Below are positions 44,676 through 54,909 of a stretch of DNA of 64,000 nucleotides, piece after piece. How positions within the stretch are numbered: the stretch's first letter is position 1; each line of letters begins with the position of its first letter. This stretch comes from Nicotiana tabacum (Eukaryota > Streptophyta > Magnoliopsida > Solanales > Solanaceae). Below the pieces are notes generated by a model that saw only the letters and a program-made list of their open reading frames with translations, ran no database searches and was not told where the DNA came from. The position numbers and the translations under genes were made by a program. Where the stretch lies: positions 95,898,826-95,962,825 of the forward strand of contig NC_134093.1 of the NCBI RefSeq assembly GCF_000715075.1. The letters are read 5' to 3'.

Positions 44676-44941
44676 AAAAGGAGCCTTATGTCAACACATG
44701 ATAAGCGCGTGAATGTTATTAATATTTGATTAGGTGGATATTCCAACGGTAAAAATAAAACTCACCCGTTAGACCCATTTTAAAACACCCGATTTTCCCA
44801 TTTTCTCTCTCAAGAATGCCCTAATTCCTCTTTCGTCTTATTCCCTTGCAAATTCGCCATTTTTCCCTTCTACTGAAGCTTAGGTACCCAAGCTTGAATC
44901 TTGATGTGATTTCTTCCTCATCTTTCTCGTTTATTAGTTTC

Positions 44942-45335
44942 ATGTCACAAAAATCAACAATTTCTCGCAATGGAATGGAAGTTTGCCACTATGGATTTAA
45001 TGCGCCACTGACTATATCATGGTCATCTGCAAACCCAGGTCATCGATTTTATGGTTGTAAATTGGTAAGTCGATCGTATTATTTTTGTTAGACCCTTGAA
45101 TTTCTTAATAAAGAAATTTGTTTTTAATTTTTTTGGCCGCATTTCTTTTTGAATTTTGTAGGGTCGAGGTGGCTGCAAATATTTTAGATGGCATGATGAT
45201 GAAATGCCTGATCAAGCTAAGAGGGTTATACGGGGACTGTTGAAGAGAGTCGAAAGAACTGAGAAAACAGTTGTGCGGTTGAAGTGGTTATTTGTTGTTG
45301 TGGTGGTGTTGTTTCTATGGATTTGGATTTGGTGA
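44942..45335 (+). CDS. Small GRF-zinc-finger membrane protein encoded by the MULE
   Basis: Two exons, 44,942-45,064 and 45,162-45,335, joined across a 97-bp intron (TTG|gtaagt ... ttgtag|GGT), give about 98 residues with no internal stop. Residues 15-52 form a GRF-type zinc finger: CHYG, SWSSANPGHRFYGC and GRGGCKYFRWHDDE. That family occurs in DNA-binding and repair proteins and in many plant repeat-encoded proteins. A helical charged linker (residues ~54-82) and a very hydrophobic C-terminal tail, WLFVVVVVLFLWIWIW, follow. The tail predicts one membrane anchor. The start is the ATG next to the finger; an in-frame upstream ATG at 44,846 would add 32 residues. It lies just inside the left TIR and points toward the transposase gene. 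The function is unknown. Confidence 0.72.
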
Positions 45336-45803
45336 TGCTGGTGGTTTGAAGAACAATGTAGTATTTTTATGATATGCTGGTGCTAATAGTGTTGTAGTTC
45401 CTGCTATTAGTTCAAGAAAAATGTAATATGTTGGAAGTAGGTACTAGGAATTTGGCCTTTTGTTAATATACATTATCTTGTTATGAATGAAATGGAATGA
45501 CCAATTTTTAACGCAAATTTAAGTTCAGCTGCACTTCCATAATGTGTTATGAATGAAATGCAAATTCATATTCATGAATTGAAAACATAACTGCCTAAAC
45601 ATTCCATTGCATAATGTGATGGACTAGAATTACATCCAAGCTCAAAAATAGAGCATTGTTTTGGTCTACAAATTACAAAAAAATAGAGCATTTTTTTTCC
45701 AAACATATAACTGCCCAAACTAGTAAACTCTAATAGAGCATAACTGCCCAAATAAAAAACTGGTAGTGACATCTTAGATAACATAAATAAAAACTAGTCT
45801 GCC
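45336..45803. other. Intergenic spacer between the two convergent MULE genes
   Basis: AT-rich, with repeated GAATGAAATG and AACTGCCCAAA words and no coding frame. It should hold both polyadenylation regions, since the genes end toward each other. Confidence 0.5.
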
Positions 45804-48800
45804 TCACAGTGTAGATGCATCTGAACTTGTTTGACTTAAAGAACCTTTTTTCCTTGCTGCACTCATTTGCTGAAGTTGTGACCTTGTCACTGCATTTCTT
45901 CCTTTAAACTTCAATACGGGGGACTTAAATCCAATGTCTATGTTAGTTGCAGATGTATCCTTGAATGTCCCAACTGATATAACTCTCTCAGATGATGTAC
46001 TAGGCTGTAAAATACAATGAATTAGTAAAAAATAGAACAATTCCATCCCACAAAACTGCATTATAATAAACTATACACCCTTACATTCAGGATAGTAGTT
46101 CTAGTCATAGTGTAAGTGAAAATCCCAAAACCAGTATGCCTTGGCCTTTTATGTCCAATGGTTGCTGCAGTAGCCGAGCCTCCTCCTAGTGTAGTTCCTC
46201 TTCCTTTTTCCCTACCTAGTTCATGGCCTCTTCCTCTACCAAGCCCAGTTGATTGGTTGTTGCTTTGTCTTTTGACAACACTTGTATCCTCACATATAGA
46301 GGATGGATTGCTTTGTTGAGATGGTATTTTCTGAGATGATCTTGGTGGAGGTGGTGGCATATTTTGACTTTGTTGAGTAGCACTTCTTGGAACATGCTGA
46401 CAGAAGTAAAATAAAAGAATATCAGAATTGCAAAAAAAGAATGTAAAAGATAGAATTACAAATATCAGAACTTACCCCTTCCCTGCATCTAGTTTTGTTG
46501 TGTCCTGTTTGTTGGCAGTTTGAACAAGTCATCTTTACCCCTTTATTTGATAGTTTACCATGATTTTTTCTTGGTTCATCCTTGGCTTTTCTCCTACATC
46601 TATTTGGTCTACCTGGCATAGGTTTAGGTTCCGGAGGTTCTATAGATGGATTTGTTGAATCCGACCACATCTTCATATTGGGAATTGGTTGAATGAAATG
46701 CTGGTAAGCTTTAAGGAAAGTTTCCTTCCTATACCAGTGGGCAACATAATCATCTGGGTCCATTTCTCTATCATAGAATGCACATACTGCATGTTGACAT
46801 GGAATGCCCCTCAACATCCATGATCTACAAGTACATGTCATGGTCCTAAAATCAACAATGAATCTGTACACACCTTCATCAACTTCAAACCCATGTTCTG
46901 CATTTCACATAACCTTACACCTCCTAGAAAGGGCTTTGTTCTCTTCCAGTATCATCCTAGCCATTGCTGCAATGTCAGTAACCCAAGTCTCAACAAACTT
47001 CCTCATTTCAATGGTCCTATTCATGATTTTATGTCTAATTTCTTCCAACATAGTTATAACAGACTTGTGCCTAGGACCTACTATCCAAGAATTGAATGTT
47101 TCACAATATTATTCTCAATGACATCACATTTTGAATCTTCTCTAAAGTATGCCCTACACCAATACTCTTTATCATACTTCAACAAGTCTTCACATATCTT
47201 ATAACCAAGCTTATTCATTGCTTCTAGTTCTTCCTTGAATTTTACTTCATAAGATGCTTTGGCACATCTCCAAAATTGTTTCCTCCTTTCTTCACCTCTC
47301 CAGTTCTTGGACCAGTTAGACCAAATGTGTCTAGCACACATTCTGTATTCTGCCATTGGTAGTAATTCCCTTATAGTTGGTACTAGTCCCTACAAAAAAT
47401 AGTAATAACTGTTAGTGGACAGTATATATAAAGCAAGAAAAAGAAAAATTAAAAGTTAATTGTAACTTTACCTTTTGCATATCTGACATAACAGTTAAGC
47501 CAACACCATCTCCCAACTGTAAATCTGCAATCAAATATGTGATAAACCAGCTCCAGGAGTGTTTTGTCTCTTGATCAACTACAACCCATGCAATAGAAAA
47601 TATTTGATTGTTCCCATTTCTACCAACTGCAACAAGTAACTCACAGTTGCAGATTCCCTTTAGAAAACAACTATCAAATCCTATAATCCTTCTGCACCCT
47701 TATAACCATCTTCTTTTCAAAGTATCTAAACATAGATAGAAATAGACAAACAGATTCTTGCCAGGAATAGTCTCACTATCTGTTCTGATCCAGCATGAAC
47801 TCCCAGGATTTGTTTGCTTAATAATATCAGCATAATCAGCAAGTCTGTTAAATTCCATCCTCCAGTCACCCATGAATTGACTTATCACCCTACACTTAGC
47901 CCTGTAACAAACAGTCCTTCCAACATACAAACCTAACTTATCCCTGACCAAATCCTGAATCTCCCACAACTTAATATTTGGCCGGAAAATAATCCTATCT
48001 TTATACTTATTGGCAATGTACTTAGAAGTACATAATTTGTTCTTATTTTTGGTGTTGCACTTATGAGCTGGATGGTACTTCTTCACAGTAAAGTCACATG
48101 AATCTCCATAATTGCTTGTATACAATTCCCAGTTACACTTGGCTCCTTTACACTTAACTCTAACCCTATCCTTTTCATTAGGCCTAATTGTTAGTTGCAC
48201 TTTGTTCTCCACAGCATATGAGGCTACTGCTTTTCTAAACTCTACAGCATTTTCAAATACCATACCAAGCTCAAAAATAGCAAGGTAACAGTCAGGGTCA
48301 AACCTTACCTTTTTACTTCTCCTTCTAGGAGGTAAGTCAATACCTCGTTCAGCTAAAACATCTAACTCATCTGTGCTATCATCACTTCCAATATCAGAAC
48401 TGGTGTAGTAGTCTTCATCCCCTCCTAATTTTCCAGCAAACCTGTCCTCCTTAGATGGTCTGCCAATATCCTCAAAGCCTTTATCTATTCCAGCTTCTCC
48501 CAGAATAATCTCTTCAGTTGGAGTAGGTTTATTTCTTTGTTTCTTCTGTTTTTTCTTCTTTCTTCTTTCATGCCTTAATGAAGTGAGCTCTTCATTCACA
48601 TCACTATCATCTTCATCAGGAATGTTATCTAATTCAGACTCACTACTTGACAGATCTGATGCCAAACTAGCATCTATGTTTGTTGTTTCTTCAGCCCCTT
48701 GTAAATTCTCACCTGCAACTCCAACATCATCTAGATTTTCCTCAGGCACAGATGTGTTATTTGCAGCACTTTCTTGGACATTTATATCCCCTGGAACAGT

Positions 48801-49175
48801 AGATGGTTCAACAACTTCTGGCCCACATAAAAGGCCACATGGGACAGTCTCATGAAGCAACACAGGCTCATTAACTACATGCTTAATATACAAATCTAAA
48901 TGATCAAGATGATTAAGGTGACAAACTATATTATACATTTGTTCATCATTTTCAATCAAGACAAAGTCATTAGATTTAGGATTAATTAAATAAAAACCCT
49001 CTACCTCAGCATAACCCATATCCTTTTTGTAGGACAAAAGCTCAAAAAGAGAAAAGTGGTCCTTGTCTATCATGTGACCATCCTCACCCCTCTTTCCTAC
49101 ATATCTCGGGATAGGATCCTTGACAATATGTCCACCATGGTGAAAATCAACAAGAATATATTCATCTGCAGACAT
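45804..49175 (-). pseudogene. MULE (mudrA-like) transposase, decayed
   Basis: The gene starts at 49,175. It has a PB1-like N-terminal domain (DEYILVDFHHGGHIVKDPIP) and an acidic linker. The MuDR DNA-binding domain follows (FRKAVASYAVENKVQLTI, CKGAKCNWELYTSNY), then the MULE catalytic domain with IIGFDSCFLKG and VMSDMQKG carrying the first two Asp. A SWIM zinc finger (CTCRSWMLRGIPCQHAVCA, near 46,805) and a CCHC knuckle (CSNCQQTGHNKTRC) come next, with a Gly/Arg-rich C-terminus ending at 45,804. Introns: 47,390-47,471, 46,397-46,475 and 46,005-46,084. Lesions: TAA at 47,700-47,702, a one-base frame change near 47,105, and a TGA near 46,905. The enzyme would cut at the TIRs. Confidence 0.85.
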
Positions 49176-49560
49176 GTCTAGACCCTTGAAACTTCAGTCA
49201 CGACCAACTCCCGTCACGACCAGCTCTAGTTACGACCAGCTCCACTCACCACCACGGTCAAAAGAAGCAAACGATTACCCGTATTAGTAATATAATGGCC
49301 AAATAGTTGACGGACAGTTGAATCTAACTCAAAATCGATGAAGATTCCACCGGGAATCGGTCTCAATGTAGTTTATTAGGGTTTATTAGGCTAAAGAAAG
49401 GGGATTTTGGGTGGAAGATCGATTAAGTGAGGCGAGGTATGTGGGTAAGGTAAAAATGGGATTTTTTTATCCGACCTGGATAAATAAACACGTGTCAGAC
49501 TATTATTAGTATGTTATTCCACGTGGGAAGCATTTAAAACAGGCGCTTAAGTTTTTACAG

Positions 49561-49690
49561 CCCGGTCATGCATTGTGTTTAAATGGTATAGTCCAAAGTA
49601 CAGTTAAAGTATTCAATAGGAAAAGAGCTAAGTTAAGGTGTCAAAATGGAAACTAGAGCCAAGTTTAAGGGGCTGTACACCTATTTGGCC
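49561..49690. repeat. MULE right terminal inverted repeat
   Basis: Partner of 44,546-44,675. It lies about 390 bp upstream of the transposase start at 49,175 and would hold that gene's promoter on the minus strand. Confidence 0.85.
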
Positions 49691-49859
49691 CATCATCTTC
49701 CATTCCCGTGGTTTATTTTCTGTACTTGTATATTTTTTGCTTCTGTTGTTTACTCATTTTGCTTTTTGTCCTTCTCATTGTTGTTGTCTTTTAGCTGGCC
49801 GTGGTCTTGGAGCTAAATATATATGGGTCATATCAGCCCTTTGTTTATATAGGTCGAGT

Positions 49860-50340
49860 GTGTTTGATCTTGGCCGATGGCCGATAGTGTTGTTTGAACT
49901 TGGTCGATCTTGACCTTTTGTTAAGTTGTGGACGAGGGCCGGTAGGTGTTTGTTCGAGTTTGGCCGAACTTAACCTTTTCGTATTCGTGGCTGAGGGCAG
50001 TAGGTGTTTGTTTGAACTTGGTCGAATATAACCTTTCATTAAATAGCGGTCGAGGGTAGGTAGGTGTTTATTCGAGCGAGGTTGAACATAGCCTTTTCAT
50101 TAAATAGCGATCGAGTAGGTGTTTGTTCGAGCGAGGTCGAACGTAAACTTTCATTAAATCGCGGCCGAGGGCCGGTAGGTGTTTTTTCGAGTGACGTTGT
50201 TTGAGTGAGGTGAACATAACCTTTTTGTAGTCGTGGCCGAGGGCTGATAGGTGTTGTTCGAGCGGGGTCGAACATAACCTTTTCGTACTCATGGCCGAGG
50301 GCCGATCGGTGTTGTTCCAGCGGGGTCGAACATAACCTTA
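49860..50340. repeat. Tandem repeat, ~60 bp, homologous to 20,110-20,580
   Basis: The same GTAGGTGTTTGTTCGA...GGTCGAACATAACCTTT units as in Tat copy 1, with shortened units around 50,105 and 50,195. The array has gained and lost units independently in the two copies. Confidence 0.8.
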
Positions 50341-50658
50341 ATACAAAAAGGTGTCATGATAAACGTAAGTTTCTTATTACTTCGACATTGTTGCTTTGGT
50401 TACATACTTGGAGAGAGTTATAGAATTTGGGTGATGGCTGGCATTCCAGTCCCAGTCCCAGTCTACCTAGTCCTTTCATTGTTTAACTTGGAGAGTATTG
50501 AGGATTTGGGCAATGAAAGAGTAACAACAGTCCCTCCTTCGGTACTTCAACTCGAAGTGTTCCCTTTGTCGACTCGTTAAAAACCTCCTTGAGAAAACCC
50601 AAATGGGACAAAACTCAAGTGAGGGAAAAAGAGTACGACTTGGGGGACACTTTTTCTC

Positions 50659-51894
50659 TTAGAAGTTGAAGTATTTGAGGTGGCTGATGTTCCAATTATT
50701 TGGTAGTTGCTTTCCTTCCATTATCTCTAGTTTGAATGAACCCTTATTTGCTTTGGTTGTTATTTTGTACGGACTATCCCAGTTTGTTCCCAGCTTGCCT
50801 TCCCGTGGTTGTTTGCTCGCTTGGGTTTTGGCTTTCAACACGTAGTCCCCGACTTTAAGCGGCCGGCCCTTTGCTTTCTTGTTGTAATAGCGTTCTGCTT
50901 GTTGTTTTTGGGTGACCGTTCTTATTTATGCCATATCACTTCGTTCGTCGATTTCTTCGAGTTTCTGCCTTCTACTCTCATCGTTACTCGTACCGCTTTT
51001 GTGGGAGTACCTTAGGCCGTGTTGTCCGACTTCGACCGGTTACTGCCTCGGTCCCATAGACCAAAGAGTAGGGCATCTTTGATTTGCTCGTCTTCAGAGT
51101 TGTTCGGTAGGCCCATAATACTTCTGGTAATATTTTCGGCCACAGTCTCTTGGCGTCCTCGAGCTTTTTCTTCATGGTGTTTAGTATGGACTTGTTGAAG
51201 GACTCTACTTGCCCGTTACCCGCTGGGTGATATGGGGTTGAGAGTATCCTCTTGATATGCCTTTTCTCAAAGAATTCGACGCTTTTCTTTCCTGTGAACT
51301 GGGGTCCGTTGTCATAGCTGATCTCCTTGGGTAGGCCGAATCGGCAGATGATGTTCCTCCATATAAAGGTGATTACCTCTTCTTCTTGTATTTGGGAGAA
51401 TGCTCCCGCTTACACATATTTAGAGAAATAGTCAGTTAAAACCAAAAGAAATTGTACATTACATCGCCCTTTTAGGAGGGGCCCACGATGTCCATTCCCC
51501 ATTTGATGAATGACCACAGGGAGGTGACTGAGTGGAGGTGTTCGCGTGTTTGGTGAATCATTGGGGCGTACTTTTGGCACTGTTCTCATTTCCTCATGAA
51601 GTCCGAGGCATCTTGTTTCATGGTGGGCCAATAGTATCCCGATCGTATGAGGCATCTGACTAGTGCTCGATTGCCGGAGTAAGCACCGCAATGGCCTTCA
51701 TGGACTTCTTCGAGGACGCGCTGGGTCTAGTTTGGTCCTAGTCATTTCGCCAGAGGGCCGCCATAAGTCCTCTTGTACATGTTGCTATGAAGGAGACTGT
51801 ATCTGGCCGCTTGCATTCTTAGTTTCTTTGCTTCTTTCTTGTCATCTGGGAGTAATCCGTACTGCAAATAGAAGATAATACAATTGCGTCAATC
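50659..51894 (-). pseudogene. Tat copy 2 integrase
   Basis: Minus-strand pieces include LWPKILPEVLWAYRTTLK and YSLVYGTEAVTG (50,984-51,175), MGNGHRGPL near 51,430-51,690, and the C-terminal end NNWNISHLKYFNF at 50,659. Copy 2 keeps about 85 bp near 51,697-51,781 lost from copy 1. Several stops remain between the pieces. Confidence 0.7.
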
Positions 51895-52380
51895 CTAGGT
51901 TAACTTTATGGTTCTTTCCATGATTTGGTCTAGTGATGAGTTGAGGAGGTGGACTACGCTTTTATCCCCGGTTGTGATGCTGTTGGTAGCTGCGGCCAAT
52001 TTGGCGAGGCCATCCGCTTCGTCATTCTGTGCACGAGGGATCTGGTCGAGCTGACATTCGTTGAACTTAGGCAGTAGATTACATATTTTGGTCTGATATT
52101 TTTTCAACCTTTGTTCCTTGATTTTGAAAGTCCCTATGACTTGGTTGACTACGAGCTGGGAATCACATCGGAGTTTCAACCGCTTCTCCCCATATTTGAG
52201 TGCTAGCATCAACCCTACAATAACGGCCGCATACTCGGCCTCATTTTTAGACATATCCGGGAACCTTGTGGACTGCGAATTACTTTGCCTGTAGGGACCT
52301 CGAGTACGAGTCCCAGTCCAGACCCTGATGCATTAGATATGCCATCGGTGTATAGGACCCTGAGGTATTGTGTTTGGGGG
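51895..52380 (-). pseudogene. Tat copy 2 second RNase H
   Basis: The frame 52,254-51,895 reads KNEAEYAAVIVGLMLALKYG, LRCDSQLVVNQVIGTF and DQIPRAQNDEADGLAKLAAA, the archaeal-type RNase H of Tat elements. It is better preserved than copy 1, including an intact CDSQ where copy 1 has CYS followed by a stop. Confidence 0.7.
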
Positions 52381-53300
52381 GAAGCTTGGACGACTTCCTT
52401 TTCAATTTCAGGCATTATTTTTGCACTAAAGTCGGCGAGCACCTGTGACTTTATTGTCGTTCGCGGCTTGTATGTGATATCGTGCTCACCTAGCTCGATG
52501 ACCCACTTGGCCAGCCTCCCTGATAACTTGGGCTTACGCAAAAGGCTCCTTAAGGGAAAGGTTGTAACGATCGAGATGGGATGGCACTGGAAATAGGGTC
52601 TAAGCTTTCGTGAAGCTACGACCAATCCCTTGTTGCGACACCAAAAAACCCAAGAACTTTCCCGAGGCTACACAAAATGCGTATTTCTCCGGGTTTAGTT
52701 TCATTCTGTACCGTCTTAGTATGTCAAAATCTTCCTTCAAATGTTGATGTGGTCCTCTGCCTTTACGGACTTGACCAACATGTCATCTATAGATATTTCC
52801 ATGGTCTTGACGAGCTGGTCTTTGAATATCTTTGTGACCAATCTTTGATATGTTGCCCCCGCGTTCTTCTGCCCAAACGGCATGACCTTATAACAATGCA
52901 TTCCTTGGTGGGTGATGAACGTGATCTTCTCCTGCGTACGCATCCAAGAAACTCAACAGCTCGTGCCCGGTTGGTTGCATCGATGAGTTGATCGATATGG
53001 GGTAATGGGAATGAATCCTTCGGATATGCTTTGTTCAAGTCTATGAAATCCATGCACATCCTCTATTTCCCATTTTTTTTGGACCATCACTATGTTGGCG
53101 ATCCACTTAGGGTACATCGACTCCCTGATGGAGCTATTTTCTAATAGTTTCTCAACCTCCTCGCGCATTGCATCATTGATGGCAGGGTTGAATTTATGCC
53201 TGACCTGTCTTATTGGGGGGTGGAACGGGTCGGTGTTTGATTTGTGTGTAGCAATTTCCCTTAGGATGCCCGTCATATCTGCATAGCTGAAGGCAAACAA
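52381..53300 (-). pseudogene. Tat copy 2 reverse transcriptase/RNase H with internal deletion
   Basis: RT text NPAINDAMREEVEKLLEN, KNAGATYQRLVTKIF and SIDDMLVKS (a change in the YVDD core) is followed directly, near 52,626, by VVASRKLRPYFQCHPISIV. About 420 bp present in copy 1 (about 22,795-23,215) are missing at that point, with ATCCC at the junction as possible microhomology. The copy lacks the connection domain and part of RNase H. Confidence 0.72.
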
Positions 53301-53708
53301 ATATACATTAGTTATTAAGAATTAACTTAATTTACTTGGTTCCCGGAGTTTGCAGCTGATGTAGGCCTTTTTGCTACGGTCATTGAGGTCCAATTGAATG
53401 GGGTCGAGGTCTTCTATAGTCGAATCTGTAGCCTTGATCATTTCGGGATCCATGATGACGTCCTTGGTCTCTCCTTGCATCGACCTCGACCCTGTTGATT
53501 GCTATGCCTCTTTTTCCTTGTCTTTTTTCTGTTGGGTTGCCATGCTGTCTAAGGCAATGCGGTAGCATTCTCGGGACGTGCGCTGTTTTCTGCATATGCT
53601 GAATATTCCGCATGGTGTTGGGAATTTAATTACTTGGTATGGGCTGGAGGGGATGGCTGTCACGGGATGTATCCATGGTCGTCCCACTATGGCATTGTAC
53701 GCGGTGGC

Positions 53709-54206
53709 CTAGTCCATGATGTGGAATGTCATCTCCAGAGTCACGCCGCTGGCCAAGACGGGGAGTGTAATTTCCCCCGACGTCTGCTCAACTACATTGT
53801 TAAAACTGGTTAGCGTGATGCAGCGTGACACTATCTTATCCTCGAGTCTCATTTGGGTAAGGACTCGGGGATGGATAATGCATGCGCCACTTCCATCGTC
53901 CACCATGATGTGTTTGACATCAGTATCTAAAATGCATAAAGTAATGACAAGGGCATAACTATGAGGAAAAGTCAAACTGCCGGCATCCAACTCATGGAAG
54001 ATGATACTTTCTTCGAGTCTGTCGTACCGTTCATTGGTGATAGACCGCTTGAGCTTGTAAGTGGTGGTTAACTTTACACCCTTGATAGAGGCATCATCAT
54101 CGCCGCCGATGATCATGTTGATAGTACGAGCTGGTGATGTCGGCTTTGGTAGGCCTTGTTTTTCACGTCCTCTAGCGAAGTTGTTTCTCACCTTTTCGCT
54201 TAACAA
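53709..54206 (-). pseudogene. Tat copy 2 protease region
   Basis: The frame of 165 codons includes MVDDGSGACIIHPRVLTQM and SGEITLPVLASGVTLEMTF, matching copy 1. It starts in the gag 3' region because an internal deletion near 54,215 removed the zinc knuckle that copy 1 keeps. Gag and protease frames now overlap abnormally. Confidence 0.65.
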
Positions 54207-54909
54207 CTCTTTGAGGTGTCCGACTCACAGAGGGTGTCGGATTTTCTGGTGTTCGGATCGGATCTCATCTTTGGCGGCCACTTTACCTTTGTTCCGAGTT
54301 TCTCAGGAGCGTAGATTATTTCTGTAGGTGACACACAAAAATTGTGGGCAGATAATAAAGGGGACATACCTCTCTCGTTCCGGCGAGTCCTTGTCTTTGG
54401 CCTGGACGGGCCTTCTTTATAGCGGGGGGAAGGTGCAGCGGCCGCCCTGACATGTGGCTGGTGCCGTTCCCTGTTGTGTCGTGATACCGGGTGATCCCTC
54501 CTGAAGTTGTCTCTTCGTTCTTTTCTGGATTCGGTTTGTACCGAGATTAGCTGATGAGTTTGTCCATTGAGGTCGTCCTCGTTTGCTCGGACCTCGGCAT
54601 AATAAGCATTATGGATTTCATCCCAAGTGGTTGGAGGATATTTCATCAGTTGACTCAACAGTTTTCTAGTCCCTCTTGAACCATCTCTACTCAACCCGTT
54701 CTGTCGCGACCGCCATCCCTTCAGACATGTTTGGCAGAGTCATCCTTACTATGTTGAATCGGGCGAGGAAGTCCCTCAGTCCCTCTCCCAAGGACTACTT
54801 GATAGAAAATATATCATTTACTCTTGCTTCAGCCTTCTTGGCTCCGACATGGGCAGTTACGAACTTATCGACCATTTCCTCGAAAGTTTCTATGGAGCGG
54901 GCTGGTAGC
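54207..54909 (-). pseudogene. Tat copy 2 gag, 3' part
   Basis: Gag text from ARSIETFEEMVDKFV-like sequence at the LTR boundary to SRDGSRGTRKLLSQLMKYPP and EIHNAYYAEVRANEDDL. In reading order it continues the N-terminal part at 59,567-60,343. The two pieces join without a missing codon when the Ogre LTR and one target copy are ignored. Confidence 0.75.

Larger units (their letters stand above)
44537..49699 (-). mobile_element. Mutator-like element (MULE), 5145 bp, with 9-bp target duplication
   Basis: The element spans 44,546-49,690. The 9-bp direct repeat CATCATCTT flanks it at 44,537-44,545 and 49,691-49,699, the classic Mutator duplication length. Terminal inverted repeats of about 130 bp start GGGCAAATATATAG and, on the other side, GGGCCAAATAGGTG. 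They share CCCCTTAAACTTGGCTC, AGTTTCCATTTTGACACC and ACCATTTAAACACAA. It holds a transposase gene on the minus strand and a small GRF-finger gene on the plus strand, tail to tail. The pre-insertion site survives in Tat copy 1 near 19,866 as TTGTTCCTTACATCTTCTTC. Confidence 0.93.
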
